DNA of 64,000 nt, taken from contig CALUOT010000004.1 in NCBI GenBank assembly GCA_944322355.1, positions 1 through 64,000 of the forward strand, given 5' to 3'. Position 1 is the first letter of the stretch. Each line of letters starts with the position of its first letter. Below are positions 1-8,854 of this stretch, piece after piece. A program made the position numbers and the translations under genes. The notes beneath the pieces are model-generated. The model saw only the letters and a list, made by a program, of their open reading frames with translations. It was not told where the DNA came from and did not search any database. This DNA is from an uncultured Bacteroides sp. Its GTDB lineage: Bacteria > Bacteroidota > Bacteroidia > Bacteroidales > Bacteroidaceae.

Positions 1-1868
1 CCAAGCTGAACGGCAGCCGCATCCACCAGCACAACGGCGCGCCCAACTGGAGCAACGTCATCTCCTTCTCGCCCACCATGGAACTGATGGATCCCGAGAC
101 AGGCATCTACAACCGCGACCCTTACAACGTGGCCAACGCCTCGAACCCCTATGCCGAGATGGTGGTGAACAACAGCGACTCCTATAATTATAACCTGAAC
201 GCCAACCTGACCTTCCTGTTCAAAATAATGGACGGACTGACGCTGAGCGTGCAAGGCGGGTATGACTACCTGCACAGTCCGTCGTACTCTTTCGCATCGC
301 AGTATGTGGCTCCCGGAGCCATCAACAGTGCCAGCAACAGCAGTTCGATGCACAACTACTGGCAGAATACCAACAACCTGACGTGGCAAAAGACCTTCAA
401 CAAGGCACACACCGTGGCACTAACGGGCGTATGGGAGCTGAGCCATACCACGGACACAGGCCTGACCGGCAGCGGCTCGAACCTGAACAACGAGAGCGTG
501 GGCTACTGGAACTTGGGCAACGCCGCCATCCGCAACGCGTCGAACTCCTACAGTGAGGCTTCACTGGTATCCGGCATCTTCCGTACCAACTACGACTACA
601 AGAAGCGTTACTTCCTTACCGCCGCCATTCGTGCCGACGGCTCGTCGAAGTTCCAGGGCAGCAACCGCTGGGGGTACTTCCCCTCGGCCGCCGTGGCATG
701 GGACATCGCGAAAGAACCTTTCATGCAACGGCAGCACGTATTGACCCAACTGAAGTTGCGCGGCAGCTTCGGTGTGACGGGTAACCAGGACATCAGCCCG
801 TATTCCACCCTGGGCATGCTCTCCGGAGCTTCTTACGGCTGGGGTACTTCCACGGCTCTGACAGGCTATTGGGGCAACCAGTTTGCCACGCCGGATCTGA
901 CCTGGGAGAAGACCTACCAGTATGACGTAGGCTTGGATGTAAGCATCGGCGAAGTAGACTTTACTTTCGACTGGTTCAAAAAGCACACCAAGGATCTGCT
1001 CTTCCAGAAACAGGTTCCCCGCTACAACGGCGGCGGCACTTACTGGGTGAACAACGGTGAACTGGACAACACCGGCGTGGAGTTGACCGTCAGTGCATTC
1101 CCCGTGAAAGGCAGTGTGACGTGGGAAACCACCTTCAATGCTTCTTACGTGAAGAACACCGTACGCGACCTGGCGGGCGATGATTTTGTGCTGACCGCCA
1201 ACTACAGCGACTTGGGCGGCGCGTTGCAAATCATGAAACCCGGTTACCCCATGGGGTCTTTCTACGTATACCAATGGGAAGGCTTCGATGAGAATGGAGC
1301 CAATCTCTACCGCAACGCAGCGGGTGAGCTGACCACCAATCCTACCTCCGAAGACTTGGTTATCAAAGGACAAGCCAGCCCTAAATGGACATTCGGTTGG
1401 AACAACAACATCACGTGGCGCAACTGGACACTGAACATCTTCTTCAATGCGGCCACAGGTTACGACCGCCTCAACATCAGCCGCTTCCGTATCGCTTCCA
1501 TGACGGGTAATACCAAATTCGTCACCCTGCGCGATGCCTACTACCGGGGCTGGGATCACGTGACGGACAAAAGCCAGGCTCTCTATCCCAGCCTGCGCAA
1601 TGGTGACAACAAAGTGTACGCCAATTCGGACTTCTGGCTGGAAGATGCCTCTTTCCTCAAGCTGAAGAACATCAGCCTGTCCTACCGCATCCCACGCCGC
1701 GTGGCGAAATTTGCCAGCATCGAACTTTCCGTCAGTGCACAGGACGTATTCACACTAACCGGTTACAAAGGTATGGACCCGGAAGTATATGCCGGATACG
1801 AAGGGCTGGATTACGGTGCCTACCCTGTACCGCGTACCGTAACATTCGGAGCCAAACTTACATTCTAA
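1..1868 (+). CDS. SusC-like TonB-dependent outer-membrane transporter, 5' end cut by window
   Basis: This is the C-terminal part, about 620 residues, of a SusC/RagA-type outer-membrane transporter. The frame is open from base 3 of the window, so the start, signal peptide, carboxypeptidase-like domain and plug lie upstream. The visible part has the alternating aromatic strands of the barrel and the usual family end, with PRTVTFGAKLTF as the last strand. It is followed after 17 bp by a SusD-like lipoprotein gene, the standard pairing. The SusC barrel imports oligosaccharides or peptides using TonB energy, with SusD as its lid. No enzyme genes follow the pair, so the ligand cannot be guessed. 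The family call is firm; the substrate is unknown. Confidence 0.95.
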   Translation, partial: KLNGSRIHQHNGAPNWSNVISFSPTMELMDPETGIYNRDPYNVANASNPYAEMVVNNSDSYNYNLNANLTFLFKIMDGLTLSVQGGYDYLHSPSYSFASQYVAPGAINSASNSSSMHNYWQNTNNLTWQKTFNKAHTVALTGVWELSHTTDTGLTGSGSNLNNESVGYWNLGNAAIRNASNSYSEASLVSGIFRTNYDYKKRYFLTAAIRADGSSKFQGSNRWGYFPSAAVAWDIAKEPFMQRQHVLTQLKLRGSFGVTGNQDISPYSTLGMLSGASYGWGTSTALTGYWGNQFATPDLTWEKTYQYDVGLDVSIGEVDFTFDWFKKHTKDLLFQKQVPRYNGGGTYWVNNGELDNTGVELTVSAFPVKGSVTWETTFNASYVKNTVRDLAGDDFVLTANYSDLGGALQIMKPGYPMGSFYVYQWEGFDENGANLYRNAAGELTTNPTSEDLVIKGQASPKWTFGWNNNITWRNWTLNIFFNAATGYDRLNISRFRIASMTGNTKFVTLRDAYYRGWDHVTDKSQALYPSLRNGDNKVYANSDFWLEDASFLKLKNISLSYRIPRRVAKFASIELSVSAQDVFTLTGYKGMDPEVYAGYEGLDYGAYPVPRTVTFGAKLTF

Positions 1869-1885
1869 CTATAGTATAATTGGAT

Positions 1886-3493
1886 ATGAAGACCATTAAT
1901 CAAACCATAAAGGGAATATGCATGGTGGCCATTGCCCTATGCAGCCTCACTGCCTGCGAGGACTTTCTTACCGAAGACCCCAAGGGACAACTTACTACCG
2001 AGGGCTTTTTCAGTAACCGGGCAGACTTAGAGGCCTCGCTCACCGCCCTCTACTCCACCATAGCCGCTTCGCAGGCTGCCAATAACTGTATCGGAACCAA
2101 CATGCTGGCAGGCGATGACATCTCCACCCATCCCGCCAGCAACAAACAACCTCTGCGCGAATACGACCAGTATGACGTGAAAGACAACAACTCATGGATG
2201 AGCACCATGTGGGAGCAACGCTTCAAAGTCATCAAAGCTGCCAACTTCATTATCAACAATGCAGCACGTACCCCTGACGTATCGGAAGAGGAACTGAATG
2301 CAGCCTTAGGGCAAGCCCATTATTGGCGTGCCTACTCTTACTTCTACTTAGTAACTACCTGGGGACCCGTGCCCGTCATGCTGGAGGAAGAGATTAATTA
2401 CAACGCTCCCCTTTCCAGTGTAGAAGAAATCTACGACCTCATCCTCTCCGACTTGGAGATTGCCGAAGCCGGATGCCCGGTGATGTACGACCGCGAGCCA
2501 TACGCCCGCAATGGCGTCAATGTAGCAGTCAGCCAAGGCGCGGTAAAAGCTACCGAGGCTTACGTCTACCTATGTATGGCAGGCTGGCCGCTGAATCGTA
2601 CGGAGTATTACCAGAAAGCCGCCGATAAGGCCGAAGAGGTAATAGACGGTGTGGAGAACGGCACATATTACTATCGTTTGTTGGACAACTATAGCGACAT
2701 CCATTCGTGGGCGTATAATTACAACAATCCCGAAGTGCTGTTGGGTATCTACTACAACCGCGACCAATTGGGACAGTCAGTTCCTCTTACCGACCTCCTG
2801 CAAGACATGGCGCAGGCAGGATGGGGCGACACGAACGGAGAGATTAAGTTCTGGAAAGACTTTCCTGACGGTCCGCGCAAAGAGGCCACTTACTTCCCCC
2901 AGATATTGCTCACGGACGGACAGCTGCACGACTGGTGGTACGACACCGATCCACCCTCACGCGAAGTTGTCGCCCCGGTATTCAGGAAGACAGCCGAGGG
3001 TGCTACACGCGGCACGGAGTTTGACTACACCGACCCGGCCATGCCTAATGCATCGGGCGAAAAGACCATCCAGATTATCCGCCTCTCACAAGTGTACTGC
3101 TGGTATGCCGAAGCCACAGGCCGTGCCGGACAAGTCACAGCCAAGGCCGTAGACGCACTGAACCGCGTCCGCAACCGTGCCGACGGGCAACCCACCAATC
3201 TCTACACTACTTCAATGAGTCCTTCCGAATTGGCCGAAGCCGCCTATAACGAACATGGTTGGGAGATAGCCGGATACTACTGGGCCAGTCTGGCCACCCG
3301 TGCCCGCGACATGTTCCGTATGTATCGTCTGAAAGACCACTTCGAATTCCGCAAGGAGAATCCGGAAATAGAGGTAGCTCCCGGCGTGTTCCGCAAGGAA
3401 GTGGTGCCCGTCACCGGCGCCTGGGACGACAGCAAGATGTATGCCCCCTATCCGTATGAGGATGCGATACTGAATCCGAACTTGCATCGATAA
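1886..3493 (+). CDS. SusD-like nutrient-binding lipoprotein
   Basis: A RagB/SusD-type surface lipoprotein of 535 residues. It has a signal peptide with a lipobox ending LTAC, so the lipidated cysteine is about residue 24, followed by the EDFLTEDPKGQL stretch typical of the family. The N-terminal TPR-like helices include the family motif QAHYWRAYSYFYL, and the end has YPYEDAILNPNL. An upstream TTG at 1880 is in frame, but ATG at 1886 gives a normal signal peptide and is preferred. It pairs with the SusC gene 17 bp upstream and would form the substrate-capturing lid. No carbohydrate-active gene follows, so this pair looks like an orphan or the end of a locus that extends to the left. Confidence 0.93.
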   Translation: MKTINQTIKGICMVAIALCSLTACEDFLTEDPKGQLTTEGFFSNRADLEASLTALYSTIAASQAANNCIGTNMLAGDDISTHPASNKQPLREYDQYDVKDNNSWMSTMWEQRFKVIKAANFIINNAARTPDVSEEELNAALGQAHYWRAYSYFYLVTTWGPVPVMLEEEINYNAPLSSVEEIYDLILSDLEIAEAGCPVMYDREPYARNGVNVAVSQGAVKATEAYVYLCMAGWPLNRTEYYQKAADKAEEVIDGVENGTYYYRLLDNYSDIHSWAYNYNNPEVLLGIYYNRDQLGQSVPLTDLLQDMAQAGWGDTNGEIKFWKDFPDGPRKEATYFPQILLTDGQLHDWWYDTDPPSREVVAPVFRKTAEGATRGTEFDYTDPAMPNASGEKTIQIIRLSQVYCWYAEATGRAGQVTAKAVDALNRVRNRADGQPTNLYTTSMSPSELAEAAYNEHGWEIAGYYWASLATRARDMFRMYRLKDHFEFRKENPEIEVAPGVFRKEVVPVTGAWDDSKMYAPYPYEDAILNPNLHR

Positions 3494-3518
3494 ATCCCCC
3501 CTTTCCTTTACACCCCCT

Positions 3519-3640
3519 CATGTATACCGGTGAGGATAGCTTCATGCCTACATGGGGGGATAGGCCCATGTATACATGATGATACCCCTCCATGCTTCCT
3601 TGGTGGTATGTGCCCATGCCTACATGAGTGGCGGCACTCA
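3519..3640. repeat. 24-bp palindromic tandem array, 5 units
   Basis: CATG recurs at 3519, 3543, 3567, 3591 and 3615, an exact 24-bp period. In three units a second CATG lies 8 bp after the first, making short palindromes such as CATGTATACATG. The spacer sequence differs from unit to unit. It fills the gap between a SusD gene and the efflux promoter, and no ORF with coding character covers it. Confidence 0.8.
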
Positions 3641-3672
3641 GCACCCGCTTCTTGAAAAATGCCTAAACCTTA

Positions 3673-3703
3673 TTGAGCATCTGCGCAAAAAGTCGTACCT
3701 TTG
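3673..3703 (+). promoter_or_regulatory. Bacteroidales promoter of the efflux operon
   Basis: TACCTTTG at 3696-3703 matches the -7 consensus TAnnTTTG. A TTG lies at 3673-3675 with 20 bp between, as expected for the primary Bacteroidales sigma factor. A purine-rich ribosome site, GAGGAGG, lies just before the ATG at 3731. Confidence 0.75.
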
Positions 3704-3730
3704 TCGCCCAAATAAAAAAGAGGAGGCCCT

Positions 3731-5098
3731 ATGAACGACAATGAGCGCATGATTTCAAGGGAATATATTCGACGACTGATGCACCACACCATCCGGTTGC
3801 TTGTATGTGTCACTCTAATCAGTTCTTCCGTATATGCCCAACCCACTCCCCCGGTCAACGATTCTCTTTACCTCAGCCTGGAACAACTCTTCGCCCTCGG
3901 CGCCAAGGCGAATCTGCAACTGACCGCTGACCGCCTGCAAGAACAAGTCGCCTACGAACGAACCCGGACGGCACGCACCGACCGACTGCCCGACATCACC
4001 GTGGGACTTCGTGCCGGTGTATTGGGACAGCCTGTGGTTTTCGAACGCGGCCTGTCGCACGCCACCCGCCCCGAGTCGCCCGACTGGCAACAGAACTATG
4101 CCCTCGATGTAGACCAACCGCTCTACCATGGCGGCCGCATCCGCTATGCCATCCGTCAGGCGGACATCGAGAAGGAAATAGCCCGCCTGCAAACCGCAGC
4201 CGACGAGGCCGACGTGAAACTCACGCTGTTGCAGCACTATCTGGAACTCTTCTCACTCTACAAACAGCACGACGTACTGACCCGCAACATCGCCGAATCC
4301 GAACGCCGCCTACAGGATATCCGCCGGCTGAAGCGGGAAGGCCTCATCACCAACAACGACGTGCTGCGCAGCGAGATGCAGCTGACCGACGACCGCCTGT
4401 CCCTGCTGGAGACCGAGAACAACATCCGCCTCGCTTCGCAACAGCTAGACATTCTGCTGGGATTGGACGAAAGACTTCTGCTGTGCCCCGACACCCTGCT
4501 GCTACGCACCGACTACACCGTCGAAGCCTGCGATGACTATATCCACCAAGCCTATTGGGGCGACCCCTCCATGCAACTGCTACAGCAACAGACGAAGCTG
4601 GCGCAGAACCACATCCGCCAAGTACGCGCCGAGCAACTGCCCCGCCTCTCGCTATATGCCTCGAACACCCTGGCCCGACCGGTGTCGCGCACCCAGGCCG
4701 ACATGTACAACAACTCATGGAACGTCGGCCTGTCCCTCTCCTACTCGCTCGATGCCCTCTACAGCCGCCGTCACCGCCTGAACGAAGCCGACCGCCAACT
4801 GGACCTCCGACGCAATGCCGAAGTACAGCAACAGCAATACTTACGCCACACCGTACGCACCGCCTACCTGAAGCATGAAGAAGCCTTGCGCCGCGTGGAG
4901 GCTTTACGCCTTTCCGTCCGCCAGGCCGAAGAGAACTACCGCATTATGCGCAACCGTTACCTGAACCAACTGGCCATCCTCACCGACCTGCTCGATGCCG
5001 ACCGCCTGCGCCTGAATGCCGAACTACAACTGACCACTGCCCGCACCGACGTCATCTACACCTACTACCAACTGCAACGGGCCGTGGGAAAGATTTAA
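3731..5098 (+). CDS. TolC-like outer-membrane efflux protein
   Basis: An outer-membrane efflux protein (OEP/TolC family) of 455 residues. A hydrophobic N-terminal segment ends in VYAQ and fits a signal peptide; the cytoplasmic tail before it is long, so the ATG encoding MHHTIRLLV (residue 17) is a possible alternative start. The body has two related long helical repeats rich in Gln, Arg and Leu, with the second ending DLLDADRLRLNAELQLTTA. TolC proteins form trimeric exit ducts across the outer membrane and periplasm. This is the first gene of a three-gene operon with an HlyD-type adaptor and an MFS pump, which together make a complete tripartite exporter. The substrate is unknown. No local repressor gene is present. 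Confidence 0.9.
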   Translation: MNDNERMISREYIRRLMHHTIRLLVCVTLISSSVYAQPTPPVNDSLYLSLEQLFALGAKANLQLTADRLQEQVAYERTRTARTDRLPDITVGLRAGVLGQPVVFERGLSHATRPESPDWQQNYALDVDQPLYHGGRIRYAIRQADIEKEIARLQTAADEADVKLTLLQHYLELFSLYKQHDVLTRNIAESERRLQDIRRLKREGLITNNDVLRSEMQLTDDRLSLLETENNIRLASQQLDILLGLDERLLLCPDTLLLRTDYTVEACDDYIHQAYWGDPSMQLLQQQTKLAQNHIRQVRAEQLPRLSLYASNTLARPVSRTQADMYNNSWNVGLSLSYSLDALYSRRHRLNEADRQLDLRRNAEVQQQQYLRHTVRTAYLKHEEALRRVEALRLSVRQAEENYRIMRNRYLNQLAILTDLLDADRLRLNAELQLTTARTDVIYTYYQLQRAVGKI

Positions 5099-5118
5099 CA
5101 TCATAAAAGGAACCCATT

Positions 5119-6189
5119 ATGAGTACACTGGAACAAAAACACCGATGGCTGAAACGCCGCAAACGCCGTAACATCGTGCTGAACACCGTCTGCCTGATGA
5201 TTGCCCTCTCCGGAGTGATGTGGACAGCCCATTACTTCTGGCGTTACATCAGTTACGAGATAACCAACGATGCCTTCGTCGACCAATACATCGCCCCGGT
5301 CAATGTCCGTGTGGCAGGTTATATTCAGGAAGTACGCTTCCGCGAGCACCAATTCGTACACCAAGGCGACACGCTCGTCATACTGGATAACCGGGAGTTC
5401 CTCATCCGGCAGAAAGAAGCACAGGCATCCTTGCTCGATGCCGAAGGAGCACGCGGCGTACTGCATTCCGGCATACGCACTTCGGAAACCCGCATTGCCG
5501 AACAAGATGCCAACTTGGCCGAAGCACGGGCCCGACTGTGGCAAGCCGAACAAGACTATCGCCGCTACGAACGGTTGATGAAAGAAGAATCCGTCCCCGC
5601 CCAACAATATGAGCAGATGAAGTCCGCTTACGAAGCTGCCCTGGCCCGCTATCAGGCCCTGACCCGGCAAAAGGAAGCGGCCCACTCGCAATACACCGAA
5701 ACCAGCCGCCGGCAAGTAAACGTGGAAGCCGGTATCCTGCGAGCCGAAGCCGCCCTCGACCTGGCCAACCTCAACCTGTCCTACACTGTAGTCACGGCAC
5801 CGTACGACGGATACATGGGACGCCGCACCCTGGAACCGGGACAATACGTATCAGCCGGTCAGACCCTGTCCTACCTCGTCCGACAATCCGACAAATGGAT
5901 AACGGCCAACTATCGCGAAACCCAAATAGCCAATATCTACATCGGTCAGCCTGTGCGCATCCGGGTGGATGGAGTGCCGGGCAAAGTGTTTCATGGTCAC
6001 GTCACCGCCATCTCCGAAGCGACTGGTTCCAAATACTCCTTGGTACCTACGGACAACTCAGCCGGCAATTTCGTCAAGGTGCAGCAACGCATCCCCGTAC
6101 GCATTGATCTGGATAGTGTATCGCCCCAGGACATGGCCCGGCTGCGTGCCGGCATGATGGTAGAAACCGAGGCATTGAAAAAGAGATAA
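5119..6189 (+). CDS. HlyD/EmrA-type membrane fusion protein
   Basis: A periplasmic adaptor of 356 residues. One transmembrane helix lies near residues 17-37. It is followed by a biotinyl-lipoyl-like half-motif (PVNVRVAGYIQEVRF), a long coiled-coil hairpin of roughly residues 85-200, and the returning half-motif VVTAPYDGYMGRR. The beta-barrel region contains NYRETQIANIYIGQPVRI, typical of EmrA. It should link the MFS pump encoded 6 bp downstream to the TolC-like duct encoded upstream. The architecture is that of EmrAB-type drug efflux, but no substrate can be inferred. Confidence 0.92.
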   Translation: MSTLEQKHRWLKRRKRRNIVLNTVCLMIALSGVMWTAHYFWRYISYEITNDAFVDQYIAPVNVRVAGYIQEVRFREHQFVHQGDTLVILDNREFLIRQKEAQASLLDAEGARGVLHSGIRTSETRIAEQDANLAEARARLWQAEQDYRRYERLMKEESVPAQQYEQMKSAYEAALARYQALTRQKEAAHSQYTETSRRQVNVEAGILRAEAALDLANLNLSYTVVTAPYDGYMGRRTLEPGQYVSAGQTLSYLVRQSDKWITANYRETQIANIYIGQPVRIRVDGVPGKVFHGHVTAISEATGSKYSLVPTDNSAGNFVKVQQRIPVRIDLDSVSPQDMARLRAGMMVETEALKKR

Positions 6190-6195
6190 ACGCGT

Positions 6196-7800
6196 ATGAT
6201 GACCGCCCAACAACTCGACATCCCCGTACGCCGCTGGGTACCCGACTGGCTGGCCATAGCCCTTGTATTCTTCATCGTCCTGCCTGTGACGATGCTCAAC
6301 GGCGCTTATACCGGCAGCATGGTGGAAGTGAGCAATACGCTGGGAGCCTACACGGAAGACATCACCATCGGCTACTACGCCGCATCGGCTGGTATGGCCA
6401 TTGCCTACCCCATTGTACCCAAGGTGCTGAACGCCATCTCCAGCAAGTCATTGTTGCTGGTCGACCTCACCTTGCAGTTTCTTCTAAGTTGGATTTGTGC
6501 CCGTTCGGCCAGTACCGACCTCATGATCTGTTTCAGTTTCATTATCGGGTTCCTCAAAGGATTCCTCATGCTGTGGCTCATCCGGCGCATCAAGTGCGTG
6601 TTCAGCCCGGCCGACGTGCGAAGCGAGTTTTATGCTTACTTCTATCCGCTGGTGTTCAGCGGCGGACAGCTCTCGATGGTGGTCACCGCCCTGCTGGCCT
6701 ATCATTATGACTGGAAATACATGTACTACTTCATGATGCTGATGCTCATCCTGTCCATCCTGCTAGTCATCATCTTCCTGCGGCACGACCGCCCTTCGCG
6801 CCCCATTCCCCTGAAAGAACTGCATCCACGCGAGATGTTCATCATCTCCACCGGTCTGCTGATGCTGGTCTACCTCCTCATCTACGGACGTATACTGGAC
6901 TGGATGGCTTCTCCCAAAATCTGCACCTACATCGTCATCGCTCCCCTGCTGATAGGACTCTTCCTCTGGGAACAGTTCCGTTCGCCCAAGCCCTACGTCA
7001 GCCTGAAGCCCTTGTTCCAATGGAAAGCGATATTGGGGTACTTCTACATGATGTTGGTCATGTTCTTCTCTACCTCCACCACCTTGCTCAGTAACTACAT
7101 GACCAACATCCTGCACGTGGACAATACGCATACTTATACCTTATACATCTACTTGCTCCCGGGTTATGTACTGGGTGCATTCCTTTGCTTCTGGTGGTTC
7201 AGGTGGCAACGGTGGCGGTTTCGTTTTCTCATAGCCGGAGGCATGGCCTGTTTTGCCCTTTTCTTCGGCATACTCTATTTCACTATTTCGCCCGACAGCA
7301 AGTACGAAATGCTCTTCCTGCCCCTATTCTTCCGGGGACTGGGCATGATGGTGCTGCTCATCGCCTTCGGTCTATTCGTGGTGGAAGACCTGCGCCCCAA
7401 TCTGCTCATCTATAACGCCTTCTTCCTGATTACCTTCCGCTCGGTGCTGGCACCGGTCATCGCCTCGGCTTTCTATAGCAACGTGCTCTACCGCATGCAG
7501 CAGACTTACCTGGTGCAGTTATCGGAAAACCTGACGATGCTCGATCCCTTGGCGGCTTCGAGCTATACCTCCACCCTCGAAAGCAACCTGGCGCAAGGCC
7601 ACGGCATCGATGAAGCCATGCAACTGGCCACCAACAGCCTCTACACCGTGCTGCAACAACAAAGCACCCTGCTCGCTTTGAAACATATCTTGGGCTGGCT
7701 GTTCGTGGTGACGCTGGTCATTGCCATCGTATCGCGCTTCATTCCTTTCCATAAGACCATACGCGTACCGGTCATCCGCACGGGAGAGGATATGGTATAA
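6196..7800 (+). CDS. MFS efflux transporter, DHA2 (EmrB-like) type
   Basis: An inner-membrane major facilitator of 534 residues with about 14 hydrophobic segments. This length and number fit the drug:H+ antiporter-2 group. It lies 6 bp after the HlyD-type gene, so translation is likely coupled. A loop near residues 445-490 (rich in Gln, Ser and Thr) precedes the last helix, as in EmrB-like pumps. Together with the two upstream genes it forms a tripartite proton-driven exporter. It ends 8 bp before the stop of the convergent upp gene, leaving no room for a long terminator. Its specificity is unknown. Confidence 0.9.
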   Translation: MMTAQQLDIPVRRWVPDWLAIALVFFIVLPVTMLNGAYTGSMVEVSNTLGAYTEDITIGYYAASAGMAIAYPIVPKVLNAISSKSLLLVDLTLQFLLSWICARSASTDLMICFSFIIGFLKGFLMLWLIRRIKCVFSPADVRSEFYAYFYPLVFSGGQLSMVVTALLAYHYDWKYMYYFMMLMLILSILLVIIFLRHDRPSRPIPLKELHPREMFIISTGLLMLVYLLIYGRILDWMASPKICTYIVIAPLLIGLFLWEQFRSPKPYVSLKPLFQWKAILGYFYMMLVMFFSTSTTLLSNYMTNILHVDNTHTYTLYIYLLPGYVLGAFLCFWWFRWQRWRFRFLIAGGMACFALFFGILYFTISPDSKYEMLFLPLFFRGLGMMVLLIAFGLFVVEDLRPNLLIYNAFFLITFRSVLAPVIASAFYSNVLYRMQQTYLVQLSENLTMLDPLAASSYTSTLESNLAQGHGIDEAMQLATNSLYTVLQQQSTLLALKHILGWLFVVTLVIAIVSRFIPFHKTIRVPVIRTGEDMV

Positions 7801-7808
7801 TTTTTCAG

Positions 7809-8468
7809 TTACATTTTATCCCCGTAAGCCAGGTCGCCCGCATCGCCCAAGCCGGGCACGATGTACTTGCGCTCATTCAGTTCCGGGTCGATGGCGGCAC
7901 ACCACAACGTGACGTCATCGCCCGGGAAAAGCGCCTGCAAGTGCTCTACCCCCTGACGACTGGCAATGACGCAGGCTATGAGCAGCCTTCCCGGATGACT
8001 CTTGGAGAGGAAAGCCTTGTAGGCCAACTCCATGCTCTCGCCCGTGGCCAGCATGGGATCTACCAACAGGACGGTTTTGTCCGTCAGGTCGGGCGTGGCG
8101 ATGTATTCCACATGCACGTCTATCACCCGATGTTCCTCATCCTTATAATAGCGGTAAGCCGACACGAAAGCATTGCCCGCCTTGTCGAACACATTCAAAA
8201 AGCCCTGATGTAAGGGAAGTCCGGCCCGAAACACGGTCGCAATCACCAGGTCATCGTCCGGCGTACAGGCTTCGGCCATGCCCAAAGGCGTCTGCACCGG
8301 CTTCACGGAGTAAGTCAGTTCCTTACTCATTTCGTAAGCCATCAGTTCCCCGATGCGCTCGATGTTACGGCGGAAGCGCATACGGTCTGTCTGAATATTC
8401 ACGTCGCGCAATTCGGCGACATACTGATTTAAAATCGAATGGGTTTCAGCAAAATTGATTACTTTCAT
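7809..8468 (-). CDS. upp: uracil phosphoribosyltransferase
   Basis: A protein of 219 residues that joins uracil to PRPP to give UMP in pyrimidine salvage. The PRPP-binding loop is seen as VLLVDPMLATGES. The end GLGDAGDLAYGDKM is the uracil-binding region conserved in Upp. The reading frame extends 16 codons further upstream, but the internal ATG at 8468 (MKVINFAETHS) is the correct start: it matches the family N-terminus, and the promoter-like TACTTTTG (8494-8501, minus strand) lies inside the extension. It is a single-gene unit, convergent with the efflux operon. Confidence 0.95.
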   Translation of the reverse strand: MKVINFAETHSILNQYVAELRDVNIQTDRMRFRRNIERIGELMAYEMSKELTYSVKPVQTPLGMAEACTPDDDLVIATVFRAGLPLHQGFLNVFDKAGNAFVSAYRYYKDEEHRVIDVHVEYIATPDLTDKTVLLVDPMLATGESMELAYKAFLSKSHPGRLLIACVIASRQGVEHLQALFPGDDVTLWCAAIDPELNERKYIVPGLGDAGDLAYGDKM

Positions 8469-8493
8469 AGCGTATATTTCTTTATCCGGAATA

Positions 8494-8501
8494 CAAAAGT
8501 A
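8494..8501 (-). promoter_or_regulatory. -7 box upstream of upp
   Basis: TACTTTTG on the minus strand matches TAnnTTTG, 25 bp before the chosen start codon. I see no good -33 TTTG at the usual spacing, so this is a moderate call. Confidence 0.5.
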
Positions 8502-8580
8502 CGACATTCTGACCACTTAATAGCCATTTATTCGCGAAAAAGGTGATTGTTGTCCCCAAGCCCCGGCTTAGCCCCCCTTT

Positions 8581-8695
8581 GAACCAGGCTTTGGTCCCTA
8601 TTGAACCAAGCTTTGGTTCGCGTTGAACCACCCCCTGGTTCGCGTTGAACCACCGTATGGTTCGCGATGAACCAGATTTTGGAAATGGCTGGTTC
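8581..8695. repeat. 22-bp palindromic tandem array, 5 units
   Basis: GAACCA begins at 8581, 8603, 8625, 8647 and 8669, an exact 22-bp period. Most units are completed by a TGGTTC half-site, giving palindromes such as GAACCAAGCTTTGGTTC. The centre of each palindrome varies while the arms are conserved. The array sits between the divergent upp and AbiF promoters. A reading frame crosses it, but nothing suggests it is translated. Confidence 0.85.
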
Positions 8696-8752
8696 ACCTA
8701 TTCATCTATCAAACAAGCATTTACGAAAGCAATTATATTTTTGAGAAAATCC

Positions 8753-8784
8753 TTTTGCTATTTCACAATAAAATCATATCTTTG
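8753..8784 (+). promoter_or_regulatory. promoter of the AbiF gene and its leader RNA
   Basis: TTTTG at 8753-8757 and TATCTTTG at 8777-8784 are separated by 19 bp, a near-perfect Bacteroidales promoter. Transcription should start near 8790, giving a leader of about 65 nt that contains the hairpin at 8795-8834. Confidence 0.8.
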
Positions 8785-8794
8785 CAGCAACAGA

Positions 8795-8834
8795 TTCCGC
8801 CACGCTTCCCATAGAACAGCGTACCAGGGCGGAA
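8795..8834 (+). ncRNA. structured leader RNA upstream of AbiF gene (abiF-type RNA candidate)
   Basis: TTCCGCC (8795-8801) pairs with GGCGGAA (8828-8834). Directly inside, ACGCT (8802-8806) pairs with AGCGT (8818-8822). The result is a 12-bp stem with an 11-nt loop and one asymmetric bulge of 5 nt. It is transcribed from the strong promoter just upstream and ends 20 nt before the AbiF start codon. From memory, an RNA motif named abiF was described upstream of genes of this family. I recognise the context and the strong stem, but I cannot run a covariance-model match. Confidence 0.65.
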
Positions 8835-8854
8835 CTTTTACTTTATATAGGTTC

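Noticed and set aside
1880..1888. SusD start at the TTG of 1880
   Set aside because: ATG at 1886, two codons later, gives a normal lipoprotein signal. TTG at 53093 and 55974 was rejected for the same reason.
8645..8854. N-terminal extension of the AbiF protein across the palindrome array
   Set aside because: The extension covers the array, the promoter and the structured leader, and the family N-terminus begins at the ATG of 8855.
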